DNA from: Paenibacillus amylolyticus
GTDB taxonomy: Bacteria > Bacillota > Bacilli > Paenibacillales > Paenibacillaceae
DNA length: 64,000 nt
Direction: 5' to 3'
NCBI RefSeq assembly: GCF_029689945.1
Contig: NZ_CP121451.1
Coordinates: 3,720,001-3,784,000 of the forward strand
Below the pieces are notes generated by a model. That model worked only from the letters and a program-made list of their open reading frames with translations, searched no databases and had not been told where the DNA came from. Within the stretch, counting starts at the first letter, position 1. The number at the start of each line of letters is the position of its first letter. The position numbers and the translations under genes are program-made. Below, piece by piece: positions 35,119 to 44,485 of this stretch.

Positions 35119-37448
35119 TTAAACAGGTCTTTTCGTAGTAACTGCTCTTAATGCATGTTCTTTGCGGTATTGCCCTGGTGTCAGGCCGATTTCTTTCTTG
35201 AACTTGCGGATGAAATTTGGCGCATCCATGTAACCGACCTGTTCGATAATTTCTTTGAGGGGTGCGCTAGTGTCCTCCAGGAGCCGCATGACTTCATCCA
35301 CACGCCGCTGCCAGATATATTGTGAGAAATTGCGGCCGGTCTTCTCTTTGAAGCTCCGACTTAAATAAGAAGTTGAAATGGCAAACTTAAGCGCGACATG
35401 CTCCAGACTGAGTGTGTAGTCTGCAAACTGTTGATCCACATAAGCCAGAACGTCATCCATTAATGTAGATTCGCTTGTCTTCGTATTCAGCTCTACCTGC
35501 GCGCAGATGTCAGTGGCCAGACAGACCAAACGACGCTCCAGTTCATCCAGTGTTTCGAAAGTGGTCAATTCCTGCATATTGGTGAACACTTCGTTCATGC
35601 CAAGCTCGGAGGCGGTGCGTAGAAAAGCATTCAGCAGATCGAAACAGATGCAGCGTAGGAGATGAACCTGCAACGGCTCGTTTTTGATCGTATGAATGGT
35701 ATCGGCAATCATCTGGATGGCTACTGATTCATTGCCCTGCTTTAGACTCTGTTCCAGCTTCAGCATGGATTTGCGTGGAATCCAGAAGCTCTCGGAAGCA
35801 GAAGGGTTCAACTCTGCAAGCTGCTCGAAATAGGTTACCTGACCTTTGCGCCGGATAATCCGATGCTCCAGAGCTGCAGCGGCTTCAATGAAGGATTGGT
35901 TAAGACGGGCCAAGTCCTTGTATGCCATACCGACACCGATACTCAGAGATTGTTGTGAGTGCTCGCGGATTACCGCCTGAATGGCTTCAATCACCTGTTC
36001 CAATTGGCTATGAATCGGCTTGTCCGCATCACCGGGAAGTGAAATAATCAGGGCAAACTGCTCCTTAATTGAGAATTCGACACCGAAGATCTGAGCACGG
36101 GTATCTGGAAGACATATATTACTGAGTGTATCCTGCAACTGATGGCGTTTATTCCAGGACTTTCCATCTGGCACGGTATCATCCCAGGACAGAATAGCCG
36201 AGAAATAGAGTCCTTGTCCTTGGGGATGCCTGAATCCCGCACGAAGAATCATTTGTTCAATCTCTGGATCATCCGGCTTGCCGTGTTTGAGTAACAGCAG
36301 CATGCACTGATTGCGGACGAAGGGCTCCTGAAAATCAATCTTCACACTGTAATTGTGGAGTGTTTGGCGTATCCATTCCCATTCGTTGCGCAGCTTGGAA
36401 GCATCATCGCCGTTGCCTCTCATCTTGTCCATCAAATCTCTAATTGGATGGTATTGCCGTTTGGCTAACAGCAGCGCAGCAGCTAGGCCGGTAATGACCG
36501 TAATACAAAAGACAATCAGGATCAGGGTCTGGACATGGGCGACACGGCTGAAGAATTGAAAGCTTGGCATCGTAGTCACATAGGTCCAGCCATTTTCTTC
36601 AGATTGCACAGAAACAACGGAGTATTGTTCTCCATCCATCTTCAAATTATGAATACCTGGCTCAAGTGTAGCTAAGTTCTCAATTTCATTCTGGGGAAGG
36701 TTGATGCCGTGACTGTTCGCGGTCAACACCTCTCCGGAGGGACTGAATATATAGCTGCTTCCTGAAAAATCACTCAAAATTGAATCCATGACCCCGGTGA
36801 GGTTGGATTCTTTCATTAAATAAACAACGGTCCCATAGGGAAACGGATCATTCGGTTTAACGGGCACAAGCATGACAAGCATCGGTTCCACTCGGGAATT
36901 AACTTTCACATTCTCAGCCGCACGAACCAGGGGTTGCCTAGTTTCATTCAAGTCGCGCCGCAACTCTTCCGGATTCCAATGCTCGAACTGATAGAGGCTA
37001 TCAAAGGTGACATCCAGATTAGCCAGACCGCGGTACGAATAGATGTTGGCATCGTTATGGAAATACAGAAGCAAATCCTCTGCAATGCTGCTGCTAGCTT
37101 TATAATTCGCGAGAGCCTGAATCGCCTCCAAACTGTAATAGGGTGCTTTACCATATAAGGGGTCAGGTGTTTGTCATAGGCGATTCTCCCCGCTATTTCC
37201 TGAAGTTCATTCATCCGGTTATCTATCGTGCTCTTCACCTGGTTAAGCTGATTGACATTTGATTGTTCGATTTCTACACGCAATCCTTTGACAGCGTTCT
37301 CATACACAAAAATGGTTACACCTGTCAGCGGGATAAGAAATATGAGAATGTAAGAAAAGACATATTTCAGCAGAAGCCTTGATTTGAAGTGATTCCAGCT
37401 TAACCTCAATCTGTTGAGCAAGGATCGCTTGAGTGCCGAATTTGCCAT
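35119..37448 (-). CDS. Large membrane-bound AraC-type regulator, one frame break
   Basis: A 776-residue protein after correction. Start ATG 37448 follows GGAGGG. One base is missing in GGG 37141-37143 (restores HPYYSLEAIQALANY). A helix (about 27-48), a cache-like extracellular domain (about 50-290) and a second helix are followed by a cytoplasmic signalling region and a C-terminal AraC HTH pair: LEHVALKFAISTSYLSRSFKEK and PNFIRKFKKEIGLTPGQYR. This architecture is common in Paenibacillus beside LplABC systems. It probably regulates the neighbouring ABC/GH130 genes in response to an extracellular sugar. Confidence 0.85.
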
Positions 37449-37550
37449 GAAGCAGTCCCTCCAGTGTTTATGATATTCGGATTAAAATCACTGTTCTCTT
37501 CTGGATTACACTTGTGCTAGTATAAACATTATAACATTATAATCTTTAGA

Positions 37551-37573
37551 ATAAAGTAGCTCAGCTAGCTTAT
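37551..37573. promoter_or_regulatory. Imperfect inverted repeat upstream of Dga-like operon
   Basis: ATAAAGTAGCT and AGCTAGCTTAT are inverted around one base (9 of 11 match). It lies in the 214-bp gap between the AraC gene and the amidohydrolase, 90 bp before the latter. A TTACAC-N18-TATAAC pair at 37506-37535 is a possible promoter. It could be the operator of the operon's GntR protein. Confidence 0.35.
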
Positions 37574-37662
37574 TTTTAACAAATGGGATGTACGCATTTA
37601 CATGTCATGAATCATTTTTGGAGGTTGTATGTATACCGGGGTTGAAAAAGGAGATGGGATGA

Positions 37663-38763
37663 GTGGGCACAGAGAATGTGCTGCGCAATTTGCAGTTTGT
37701 TGACGGGCGGATCGTGGATATCGCCATTCAGGATGGGACCATCACGGCCATTACACCGCCAGGACATGCTGAAGGAGATAAAGAGCTGGATTGTTCAGGG
37801 TTATACGCATCCAGTGGGTGGATTGATCTGCATGTACATGCCGTTCAGGAGCTTGATCCCTATGGCGATGATATCGACGAAATTGGTGTGAAGCAGGGGG
37901 TGACAACGCTTGTAGACGCCGGAAGCTGCGGTGCAGACCGAATTGGCGCTCTCTATACCGCAGGACGACAGGCTGCTACACAAGTATTTGCTCTCTTGAA
38001 CATTTCCAGGATTGGGCTCGAACGGACGGATGAACTGTCGCAGTTGGAATGGATTGACCGGGCCAAAGTACTGGAGGCAGCAGCGGCCTATCCTGATTTC
38101 ATTGTTGGTTTGAAAGCACGCATCAGTCAAAGTGTTGTCAAAGACAGCGGGATACAGCCGCTCAAGCTGGCACGCACTCTCTCGGAAGAAACGAAGCTTC
38201 CGCTCATGGTTCACATCGGTTCTGCTCCGCCTTCTATCACTGATGTGCTGGAGTTACTACAGTCGGGCGATGTAATCACCCATTACCTTAACGGCAAGTC
38301 CAACAATCTGTTTCACCCGGATGGTACACCGCTGCAAGAATTACTGGAGGCAGTAGCTCGGGGAGTCCATCTGGATGTGGGGCATGGTACAGCGAGCTTC
38401 TCCTTCCGGATTGCAGAACAGGCCAAGGCTGCGGGCATTGCGCTGAATACAATCAGTACGGACATTTACCGAGGCAATCGTATGAATGGTCCGGTATACA
38501 GCATGTCGAATGTGCTGACGAAATTTCTGTACCTTGGCTACAGTCTGGAAGAGGTCATCTGCGCGGTCACAAGAAGTCCAGCAGCGTGGCTGGGTAAGCC
38601 GGAGATCGGGCAGATCAGGGTGGGACAGCAGGCGAACCTGACTTTGTTTTCACTGGAAGCGGGTGAAAAGCAACTTGAGGACTCGGAAGGTGATATCCGG
38701 GTTACGCAACACTATATTGAGGCTAAAGGAGTCTTTGTGAATGGGTCACTCATTACAGGTTAA
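37663..38763 (+). CDS. Amidohydrolase/deacetylase family metallohydrolase (EF_0837 type)
   Basis: A 366-residue TIM-barrel metallohydrolase. GTG 37663 has AAGGAG about ten bases upstream. Metal ligands: HVH in WIDLHVHAV (57-59), the likely carbamylated Lys in VGLKARIS (about 148), MVHIGSAPPS, and the catalytic Asp in STDIYRGN. It belongs to the dihydroorotase-like set found with DgaE and KDGP aldolase in Enterococcus and Bacillales, annotated as deacetylase or D-glutamate-deacylase-like. It would release an amino sugar acid from its N-acyl form. First gene of a compact five-gene operon. Confidence 0.85.
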   Translation: MGTENVLRNLQFVDGRIVDIAIQDGTITAITPPGHAEGDKELDCSGLYASSGWIDLHVHAVQELDPYGDDIDEIGVKQGVTTLVDAGSCGADRIGALYTAGRQAATQVFALLNISRIGLERTDELSQLEWIDRAKVLEAAAAYPDFIVGLKARISQSVVKDSGIQPLKLARTLSEETKLPLMVHIGSAPPSITDVLELLQSGDVITHYLNGKSNNLFHPDGTPLQELLEAVARGVHLDVGHGTASFSFRIAEQAKAAGIALNTISTDIYRGNRMNGPVYSMSNVLTKFLYLGYSLEEVICAVTRSPAAWLGKPEIGQIRVGQQANLTLFSLEAGEKQLEDSEGDIRVTQHYIEAKGVFVNGSLITG

Positions 38764-39850
38764 ATATGGATTGAAGCGCGTTATTAATGCCAGTGGGAGA
38801 ATGAGCATCCTTGGCGTGTCCGCACCAACGGATTCAGTCATGGATGCGATGAAACAAGGCGGACAGCGTTACGTGGAAATCGCAGCTCTTGTGGACAAAT
38901 CCGGAGAATATATTGCACAGATACTTGGTTCGGAAAGCGCGGTTGTCGTGAACTCGGCATCCAGTGGTATTTCGCTGTCGGTGGCAGCCTCAGTGACCGC
39001 CGGAGATCCGCGTCTTAGCCTTCGTCTGCACCAAGAACCGGTATTAAAAAATGAAATTATAATGCTAAAGGGACATAATGTGCAGTATGGAGCGCCCGTC
39101 GAAACGATGATATTTCTTGGCGGCGGCAGGGTAGTGGAAGTCGGATATGCCAATGAAGGGCGCAAGGAGCATATTGATCAGGCAATCGGTGAACGCACGG
39201 CAGCCATTCTATATGTCCAATCCCATCATGCTGTCCAGAAAAACATGATTTCTGTGGAAGAGGCCTGGGAGGTTGCCCAGCGTAGAGGCGTGGCGCTGAT
39301 TGTTGATGCGGCAGCGGAAGAGGATCTGCATAAATATATCCAATTCTCCGATCTGACCATTTACAGCGGATCGAAAGCTATTGAAGGCCCTACTTCCGGC
39401 ATTGTTGCAGGTAAAAAGAAGTACGTCGAGTGGCTCAAGGTACAGCTACACGGGATTGGCCGCAGCATGAAGGTTGGCAAAGAGACCATCTTTGGGTTAC
39501 TTCAAGCGCTAGAGGAATATCAGGACAAAACGGATAATAGTGAACGAGAGAAGCAGACGCTGGAGGCACTTCAGCCACTTGATAGACTTCCTGGTGTCTC
39601 GGTCCGCATCGTGCAGGATGAAGCAGGAAGATCGATCTTTCGGGGGCGCGTCCAGATTGATTCATCTCTTGCTGGTGTGGATGCGAAGAAAGTGAATGAC
39701 CAACTACGTGAAGGCGCAATTGCAGTGTATACCCGAGACTATGGCGTCAAGCAGGGTTACTTTGATATTGATCCAAGGTCACTGCAAGGGGATGACATGC
39801 AGGTCATTGTCAGCAGAATACATGAAATCGTGGGAGGCAAACCGGAATGA
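38741..39850 (+). CDS. dgaE: DgaE-type PLP-dependent D-glucosaminate-6-phosphate ammonia-lyase
   Basis: A 369-residue SelA-like PLP enzyme. The start overlaps the previous gene by 23 nt. The PLP lysine is K212 in TIYSGSKAIEGPTSG. N-terminal YGLKRVINASGRMSILG and VVVNSASSGISLSVAAS are typical of the group (TIGR01437). In the Salmonella Dga pathway this enzyme converts D-glucosaminate-6-phosphate to 2-keto-3-deoxygluconate-6-phosphate plus ammonia. Followed by the aldolase with a four-base overlap. The exact substrate here is inferred from context. Confidence 0.82.
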   Translation: MGHSLQVKYGLKRVINASGRMSILGVSAPTDSVMDAMKQGGQRYVEIAALVDKSGEYIAQILGSESAVVVNSASSGISLSVAASVTAGDPRLSLRLHQEPVLKNEIIMLKGHNVQYGAPVETMIFLGGGRVVEVGYANEGRKEHIDQAIGERTAAILYVQSHHAVQKNMISVEEAWEVAQRRGVALIVDAAAEEDLHKYIQFSDLTIYSGSKAIEGPTSGIVAGKKKYVEWLKVQLHGIGRSMKVGKETIFGLLQALEEYQDKTDNSEREKQTLEALQPLDRLPGVSVRIVQDEAGRSIFRGRVQIDSSLAGVDAKKVNDQLREGAIAVYTRDYGVKQGYFDIDPRSLQGDDMQVIVSRIHEIVGGKPE

Positions 39851-40602
39851 GTCATATTCAGCAGTGTCTGTATAAAAATAGGGCCGCAATGAATGTACTG
39901 GCAGGCAGTATCGGGAACGCTAAGGATGTGTACAAGGCTGCGGAAGGATATGTACTTGTTGGTGTGCTCTCCAAAAAATATGCTACGGCGAAGGAAGCAG
40001 TAGTCGCCATGACTGAATATGGTCAAGCGATTCAAGATGCCGTATCCATCGGACTCGGGGCCGGAGACAGCCGTCAGGCTGCAGTTGTGGCGGAGATTGC
40101 CGCGAGCTATCCGGGCAGCCATATCAATCAGGTATTCCCGGCAGTGGGAGCAACCCGTGCGAATCTGGGATCTCAAGATAGTTGGATTAACTGCCTGGTA
40201 TCTCCATGCGGACAGCCAGGCTATGTAAATATATCGACTGGACCCATCAGTTCAATAACCGATCCGCAGGCTATTGTTCCAGTTCATGCGGCTATTGCAC
40301 TGGTACGTGACATGGGAGGGAACGCGCTTAAATATTATCCGATGCAAGGGTTGAAGCTCGAAGAGGAGTACCGTGCAGTCGCCAAGGCTTGTGGGGAATC
40401 GGGGTTTGCCCTAGAGCCTACGGGCGGAATAGATCTGGATAACTTTGGACCCATTCTGGAGATTGCACTTCAGGCAGGCGTTCCTCAAGTTATACCTCAT
40501 GTGTATTCTTCAATTATTGAGTCGCAGACCGGGAATACGAGTGTACAGGATGTCCGCAGACTGCTTGAAATAATGAAATCGCTGGTGGACCGTTATGCCT
40601 AG
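39847..40602 (+). CDS. dgaF: DgaF-type KDGP aldolase
   Basis: A 251-residue class I-like aldolase of the TIGR03581 (EF_0839) family. It would cleave 2-keto-3-deoxy-6-phosphogluconate to pyruvate and glyceraldehyde-3-phosphate. Visible segments: VNISTGPISSITDPQ, AALVRDMGGNALKYYPMQGL (likely Schiff-base lysine in KYYPM) and EPTGGIDLDNF. Start ATG 39847 overlaps the DgaE stop (ATGA). The next gene starts eight bases before its end, showing tight translational coupling. Confidence 0.82.
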   Translation: MSHIQQCLYKNRAAMNVLAGSIGNAKDVYKAAEGYVLVGVLSKKYATAKEAVVAMTEYGQAIQDAVSIGLGAGDSRQAAVVAEIAASYPGSHINQVFPAVGATRANLGSQDSWINCLVSPCGQPGYVNISTGPISSITDPQAIVPVHAAIALVRDMGGNALKYYPMQGLKLEEEYRAVAKACGESGFALEPTGGIDLDNFGPILEIALQAGVPQVIPHVYSSIIESQTGNTSVQDVRRLLEIMKSLVDRYA

Positions 40603-41608
40603 GGTTGTTGCTTTTGGTGAAGTGATGATGCGGCTGCAAGTTCCGGGTTACGACACGCTGGTCCAGAGCAGCAGGCTGGAGTATTCTTTTTCCGGCAGCG
40701 GGGTGAATGTAACGGCAGCACTAGCGAGATACGGACATAACGGTGCTCTGATTACGACTTTGCCGGAAACTCCAGTGGGCGAAGCGGCTATCGCTTATTT
40801 GCGCAAGCTTGGGGTGGATACCTCACTTATTAGACAGAGCGGTAAACACCTTGGAATGTACTTTCTGGAGAATGGCTTCGGAGCCCGTCCTGGCAGAGTC
40901 ACTTACACAGACCGGCTGGGGAGCAGTTTTAATACCGCGGAAGCAGACAATTATGATATGAAGGATCTTGCCAGCCGTGTTGACGTTCTTCATTTATGTG
41001 GCATTACGCTGGCTATGAATGATGGCGTGCGCAAGCAGATGAAACGACTTGCTGAGGAAGTGAAGCGTGCTGGCGGCAAGGTTGTATTTGATTGTAATTA
41101 CCGTCCTGCATTATGGGGAACGGATGGCTATGTTAAGGCCCGCACGCATTATGAGGAGATGCTGGGACTGGCAGATCTGGTGTTCATGAATGAGAAGGAT
41201 GCGAAGGGTATTCTTGGCATCGGTACCGGAGAATATGATAGAATAACACAGACGAAGCACGTGATTCCTGAAGTGGCAGAGCGCTTCGGAATCGGGACGG
41301 TAGCGGGAACCCACCGTGAGATTAACGCGGACTATACGCATTCCTTGACAGGATATATCTATCATCAAGGCACGTTTGCATTTTCCCGCAAGCTAACATT
41401 TCCGGTTTATGACCGGATCGGTGCCGGTGATGTGTTTGCCAGCGCCATCATCCATGGGGAGTTGCAGCAATACCCACTGGACCATACGGTTAACATGGCA
41501 GTGGCGGCAGCGATGCTGGCCCATACCACCCATGGCGATACAGCGCTTTTTACCGAGAATGAGGTGCTCCGGGCGCTGTCGGATCATACCTCAGATGTTG
41601 AAAGGTAG
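40595..41608 (+). CDS. PfkB-family sugar kinase (2-keto-3-deoxygluconate kinase-like)
   Basis: A 337-residue ribokinase/PfkB-family kinase. N-terminal VVAFGEVMMRL with GSGVNVTAALARYGHNGAL is the substrate-binding signature. The catalytic GAGD anion-hole motif lies in YDRIGAGDVFASAII. It is closest in pattern to KDG kinases (DCNYRPALWG, FMNEKDAKGIL). In this operon it would phosphorylate 2-keto-3-deoxygluconate or the amino sugar acid before aldol cleavage. Start ATG 40595 overlaps the aldolase. Confidence 0.82.
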   Translation: MPRVVAFGEVMMRLQVPGYDTLVQSSRLEYSFSGSGVNVTAALARYGHNGALITTLPETPVGEAAIAYLRKLGVDTSLIRQSGKHLGMYFLENGFGARPGRVTYTDRLGSSFNTAEADNYDMKDLASRVDVLHLCGITLAMNDGVRKQMKRLAEEVKRAGGKVVFDCNYRPALWGTDGYVKARTHYEEMLGLADLVFMNEKDAKGILGIGTGEYDRITQTKHVIPEVAERFGIGTVAGTHREINADYTHSLTGYIYHQGTFAFSRKLTFPVYDRIGAGDVFASAIIHGELQQYPLDHTVNMAVAAAMLAHTTHGDTALFTENEVLRALSDHTSDVER

Positions 41609-41618
41609 TGAACAGTGA

Positions 41619-42341
41619 GTGTCTCTCAAGCGCAAGCAAGGTCCTTTATATCAGCAAATCCAAAAAATTCTCAAAGATCGGATACTACATGGAGTATATC
41701 CTCTCGGAAGCACGATCCCCTCCGAACCACAGCTGGAGAAAGAATTCGGCGTCAGCAAAATGACAGTCCGGGGTGCGGTCCAAGAGCTGTCCCAGGAAGG
41801 TTACGTGCAGAAGAAAAGCGGGGTTGGAACAATTGTGATGCGCAATACCTCCCATCAGAAGCTCTCAAAGGGTAAAAGGTTTACAGAACTACTTGTTGAA
41901 GAGGGCCATAAGTTGGAAAAGAAAGTTCTGAATTCCCGGCTACTCACCAATGATATTGGTACGGAAGAGTATGGTCTCTACGGGCCATATTGCCAGCGGA
42001 TCGAACGGCTCTACATTCTTAACGGACAACCCTATATTCATCTGATTCACTTCTTGGCAGCAGCCGCTTTGCCCGGCGAAGGGAAGGAAGGGATCAATGG
42101 AGACATCCAATCCCTGTATGACTCACTGGAGGAGAATGATATTTTGCTGGAAAACTTCAAAGACCGTTTCTTTGTAGAGCCGGCAGCTCCTGAAGTATGC
42201 CAACTGCTGAAGATTCCTCCAGGGATGCATGTGCTCAAGCGCCTTCGTAACTCCTTCGATGGAGAAGGCAGATTAATTGAGCACAGTATCGGCTGTTATA
42301 ACACGGAACTTCATCATTATCTGGTTAGTTATGACACTTGA
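41619..42341 (+). CDS. GntR/HutC-family transcriptional regulator (UTRA domain)
   Basis: A 240-residue regulator, GTG 41619, 11 nt after the kinase. The GntR winged helix is at about 8-75 (GPLYQQIQKILKDRILHG, SEPQLEKEFGVSKMTVRGAV), followed by a UTRA ligand domain (about 95-235, ending in EHSIGCYNTELHHYLV). It probably represses the operon in the absence of its sugar-acid effector. The RBS is weak (AAAGG, 13 bases away), so translation may depend on coupling. Confidence 0.88.
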   Translation: MSLKRKQGPLYQQIQKILKDRILHGVYPLGSTIPSEPQLEKEFGVSKMTVRGAVQELSQEGYVQKKSGVGTIVMRNTSHQKLSKGKRFTELLVEEGHKLEKKVLNSRLLTNDIGTEEYGLYGPYCQRIERLYILNGQPYIHLIHFLAAAALPGEGKEGINGDIQSLYDSLEENDILLENFKDRFFVEPAAPEVCQLLKIPPGMHVLKRLRNSFDGEGRLIEHSIGCYNTELHHYLVSYDT

Positions 42342-42507
42342 GGTTGATAGACATATCGTGCAGCAGACTACATTGAAAAACCAACTGATTGGCACTGGTT
42401 ATACTCGTTGATTTCATTATTAATTTAGGTTGTCACAGTATTATCTTTCTATTCTCCGGCATACAGTACAACGATGAGATGTATGCTCAAGGAGGAGAAA
42501 TGATCGT

Positions 42508-43104
42508 ATGATAAATCCGATTTTGCAATCCCCAAATGTTCCGCTAGCTGCCGATTCCAATGCGGTAGTCAATTATCAGCGGGATTCACGCAACTATGTA
42601 ACCCAGTTGTTTGGAGAACAACTGCCGACCATTGCCAATGGTTTCTTCAACGTGTACTTAAGCAAAGGAATTATTGTGCAGCCGCACTGGCACACCAATG
42701 TTACGGAGATGATTATCGTCATCACTGGTGAAGTTACAGCGTCAGTCTTCAATCCGTTTACGCGTGAACGATTAACCTATCGTCTGAAACCAGGCCAGGT
42801 TGTGGTATTTCCGAAGGGCTGGTTTCACTGGTTTGTTGCGGAGACAGATGATGTATATGTATTAACAATCTTTGATCAACCTACGCCTGATATTGTGTTT
42901 GGGGCGGATTTCTTGGCAGCTACACCGCCAGAGGTGGCTCATCGCGCGTATTGTTTGGATGAAGAGGCATATGCCAGAGCCGTTGCGTCGATTAAAAATG
43001 ATGCCATTCTGGGCCCGCCAATAGGATGCGATACACAGGTTTCTGATGAATCGATCTCACCTTCCAAGACGTCCGTGTCACCATCCAATAAGCTGAAGTC
43101 TTAA
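42508..43104 (+). CDS. Cupin protein, paralogue of the 13933 product
   Basis: A 198-residue cupin. Motif 1 PHWHTNVTE and motif 2 PKGWFHWFVAE lie in a barrel at about 30-150, followed by FDQPTPDIVFGADFL and the end motif ILGPPIGC. It aligns along its length with the cupin at 13933 but has a short Ser/Pro/Lys tail instead of NxQP repeats. GGAGGAG precedes the ATG. Related oxalate-decarboxylase/germin-like cupins are frequent in spore formers. A strong terminator follows, so it is monocistronic. Confidence 0.8.
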   Translation: MINPILQSPNVPLAADSNAVVNYQRDSRNYVTQLFGEQLPTIANGFFNVYLSKGIIVQPHWHTNVTEMIIVITGEVTASVFNPFTRERLTYRLKPGQVVVFPKGWFHWFVAETDDVYVLTIFDQPTPDIVFGADFLAATPPEVAHRAYCLDEEAYARAVASIKNDAILGPPIGCDTQVSDESISPSKTSVSPSNKLKS

Positions 43105-43136
43105 ATCAAGATTACTCATTCATTATCAAAGCATAT

Positions 43137-43173
43137 AACCTGTAACTGGCGAATAACAGTTGCAGGTTTTTTG
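43137..43173 (+). terminator. Terminator after second cupin
   Basis: AACCTGTAACTG (43137-43148) pairs CAGTTGCAGGTT (43157-43168) with one wobble, running into T6. Confidence 0.85.
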
Positions 43174-43240
43174 ATATGTCAGTGTGTAATGTTCTCTGGT
43201 AGTATAGTATAAACATCCAACGAAAATGGAGGACTCTTTA

Positions 43241-43921
43241 ATGAACATGTCAGAAATGGAAATGCTTGAAACTGCAATGAGTTATGCACCCATCTTGATG
43301 TTTGACAGAAACGAACCCTTTTATCCGGATTTCGTTGGCATCTCTGTGTTGCATCAATCCGGGCCTTCACCATCGTTCAGAAGAGACATTGAGTTTCCAA
43401 GCGAGGTCGTACAATATGTGATTGAATATGCCATTTGGTGGGATTATGAGATTGGCCATTTGTATGAGATGGAGCATGTATGGGTCTATGTGGGCCATGA
43501 CGGAGAGGTAGTAGATTGTGAAGCCAGCTTTCATGGAAAGGTACTGCGCGGATTGTTGAAGGAACGGGTCAATGTGGTTGGACATCATGTATGCCTGTAC
43601 TCTCAGCCTGGCAAACATGCTTTCACACCACTTCCGGTTGTATTTGAGTTATTGCCTAACCTGTATAGTGCAACAGGTTCCGAAGCTGGATGTGATGGGC
43701 TACTTGTGAATGAGCTGTTTCAAGGTTATTTTGAAACTAATGAACAGATCGATGCTCAGGTACAGCGTTATCTTCAGACGAAAGCGTTCGTACCTACCAT
43801 GGAGTTCGAAGAATATGTATTAAAACCGGAGATGTTCATGACGTGGGATAACCTGTTTCGTATTATTCCGCATAGGATTAAGGACCGGATTATGGAACTT
43901 GAGCAGCTATATAGCACATGA
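43241..43921 (+). CDS. Protein of unknown function, possible Vps62-like pattern
   Basis: A 226-residue soluble protein. ATG 43241 follows GGAGG by eight bases; an earlier in-frame ATG contains that RBS. Aromatic- and His-rich blocks stand out: YAPILMFDRNEPFYPDFVG, WDYEIGHLYEMEHVWVYVG, EASFHGK and GHHVCLYSQPGKHAF. The order Px-LxF, then EHV/WEH strand, then SxHG and K-HA recalls Vps62/DUF946-type proteins. The match is by eye and weak. No signal peptide. It has its own terminator. Confidence 0.55.
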   Translation: MNMSEMEMLETAMSYAPILMFDRNEPFYPDFVGISVLHQSGPSPSFRRDIEFPSEVVQYVIEYAIWWDYEIGHLYEMEHVWVYVGHDGEVVDCEASFHGKVLRGLLKERVNVVGHHVCLYSQPGKHAFTPLPVVFELLPNLYSATGSEAGCDGLLVNELFQGYFETNEQIDAQVQRYLQTKAFVPTMEFEEYVLKPEMFMTWDNLFRIIPHRIKDRIMELEQLYST

Positions 43922-43986
43922 TGAATTCGTTTTAAAATTCGTTTTAAAGGGGTTTTATGTTAATTTAAAGTGTGTGTTTTCGCTTC

Positions 43987-44021
43987 AAAACCAAACTTGA
44001 TTGATTCGAGTTTGGTTTTTT
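43987..44021 (+). terminator. Terminator after 43241 gene
   Basis: Perfect 11-pair stem AAAACCAAACT (43987-43997) with AGTTTGGTTTT (44009-44019), T-rich tail. Confidence 0.88.
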
Positions 44022-44485
44022 TAATGGGAGAATAGACTCAGTATAAGATTGGTTTTACTGGACTTAAGTCATGGAATCTGGTGTGTGTGAAGCAGAATAC
44101 ATCCTCTTTTTGAACGGGGAATGATAGATGTTAGACATAAGAACTATACATTTTTATATGTAAATATAAGAAGACAGCATAGAAAAGAAGTTTGTTTAAA
44201 GATGTATAGGCAAGTCAATGAAAAATATTGATTATACGTATATGTGTAAGTGAAAGGAAGAATTTTATAGGTAAAAAGTATAAATTATATTAAAAAGAAG
44301 ATTCTTTATATCTGAAATAAAAATTCATAATAGTGCAAATTTATAGAAATAAGAATCTTCTATTCAGTTTTAATATATTTATGTCGAAATAGATCGTAAG
44401 TTGTCTGGAGCGCGACCTAGAGAAGGGTTTACCAACCAAGCGTTATATACATAACTGGACACTACGATGCCTAGGAGGAGATTAC
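44022..44485 (+). other. AT-rich non-coding leader before chemoreceptor gene
   Basis: No gene is supported in this 464-bp stretch. It is much richer in A and T than its surroundings. A perfect 10-bp inverted repeat GAAGATTCTT (44297-44306) and AAGAATCTTC (44351-44360) spans 64 bp. No convincing sigma-D site was found. The last 80 bp are less AT-rich and end in AGGAGG. Confidence 0.5.

Noticed and set aside
44341..44400. Sigma-D promoter before the chemoreceptor
   Set aside because: GTCGAAAT resembles GCCGATAT in six of eight bases, but no TAAA element lies at the required distance.
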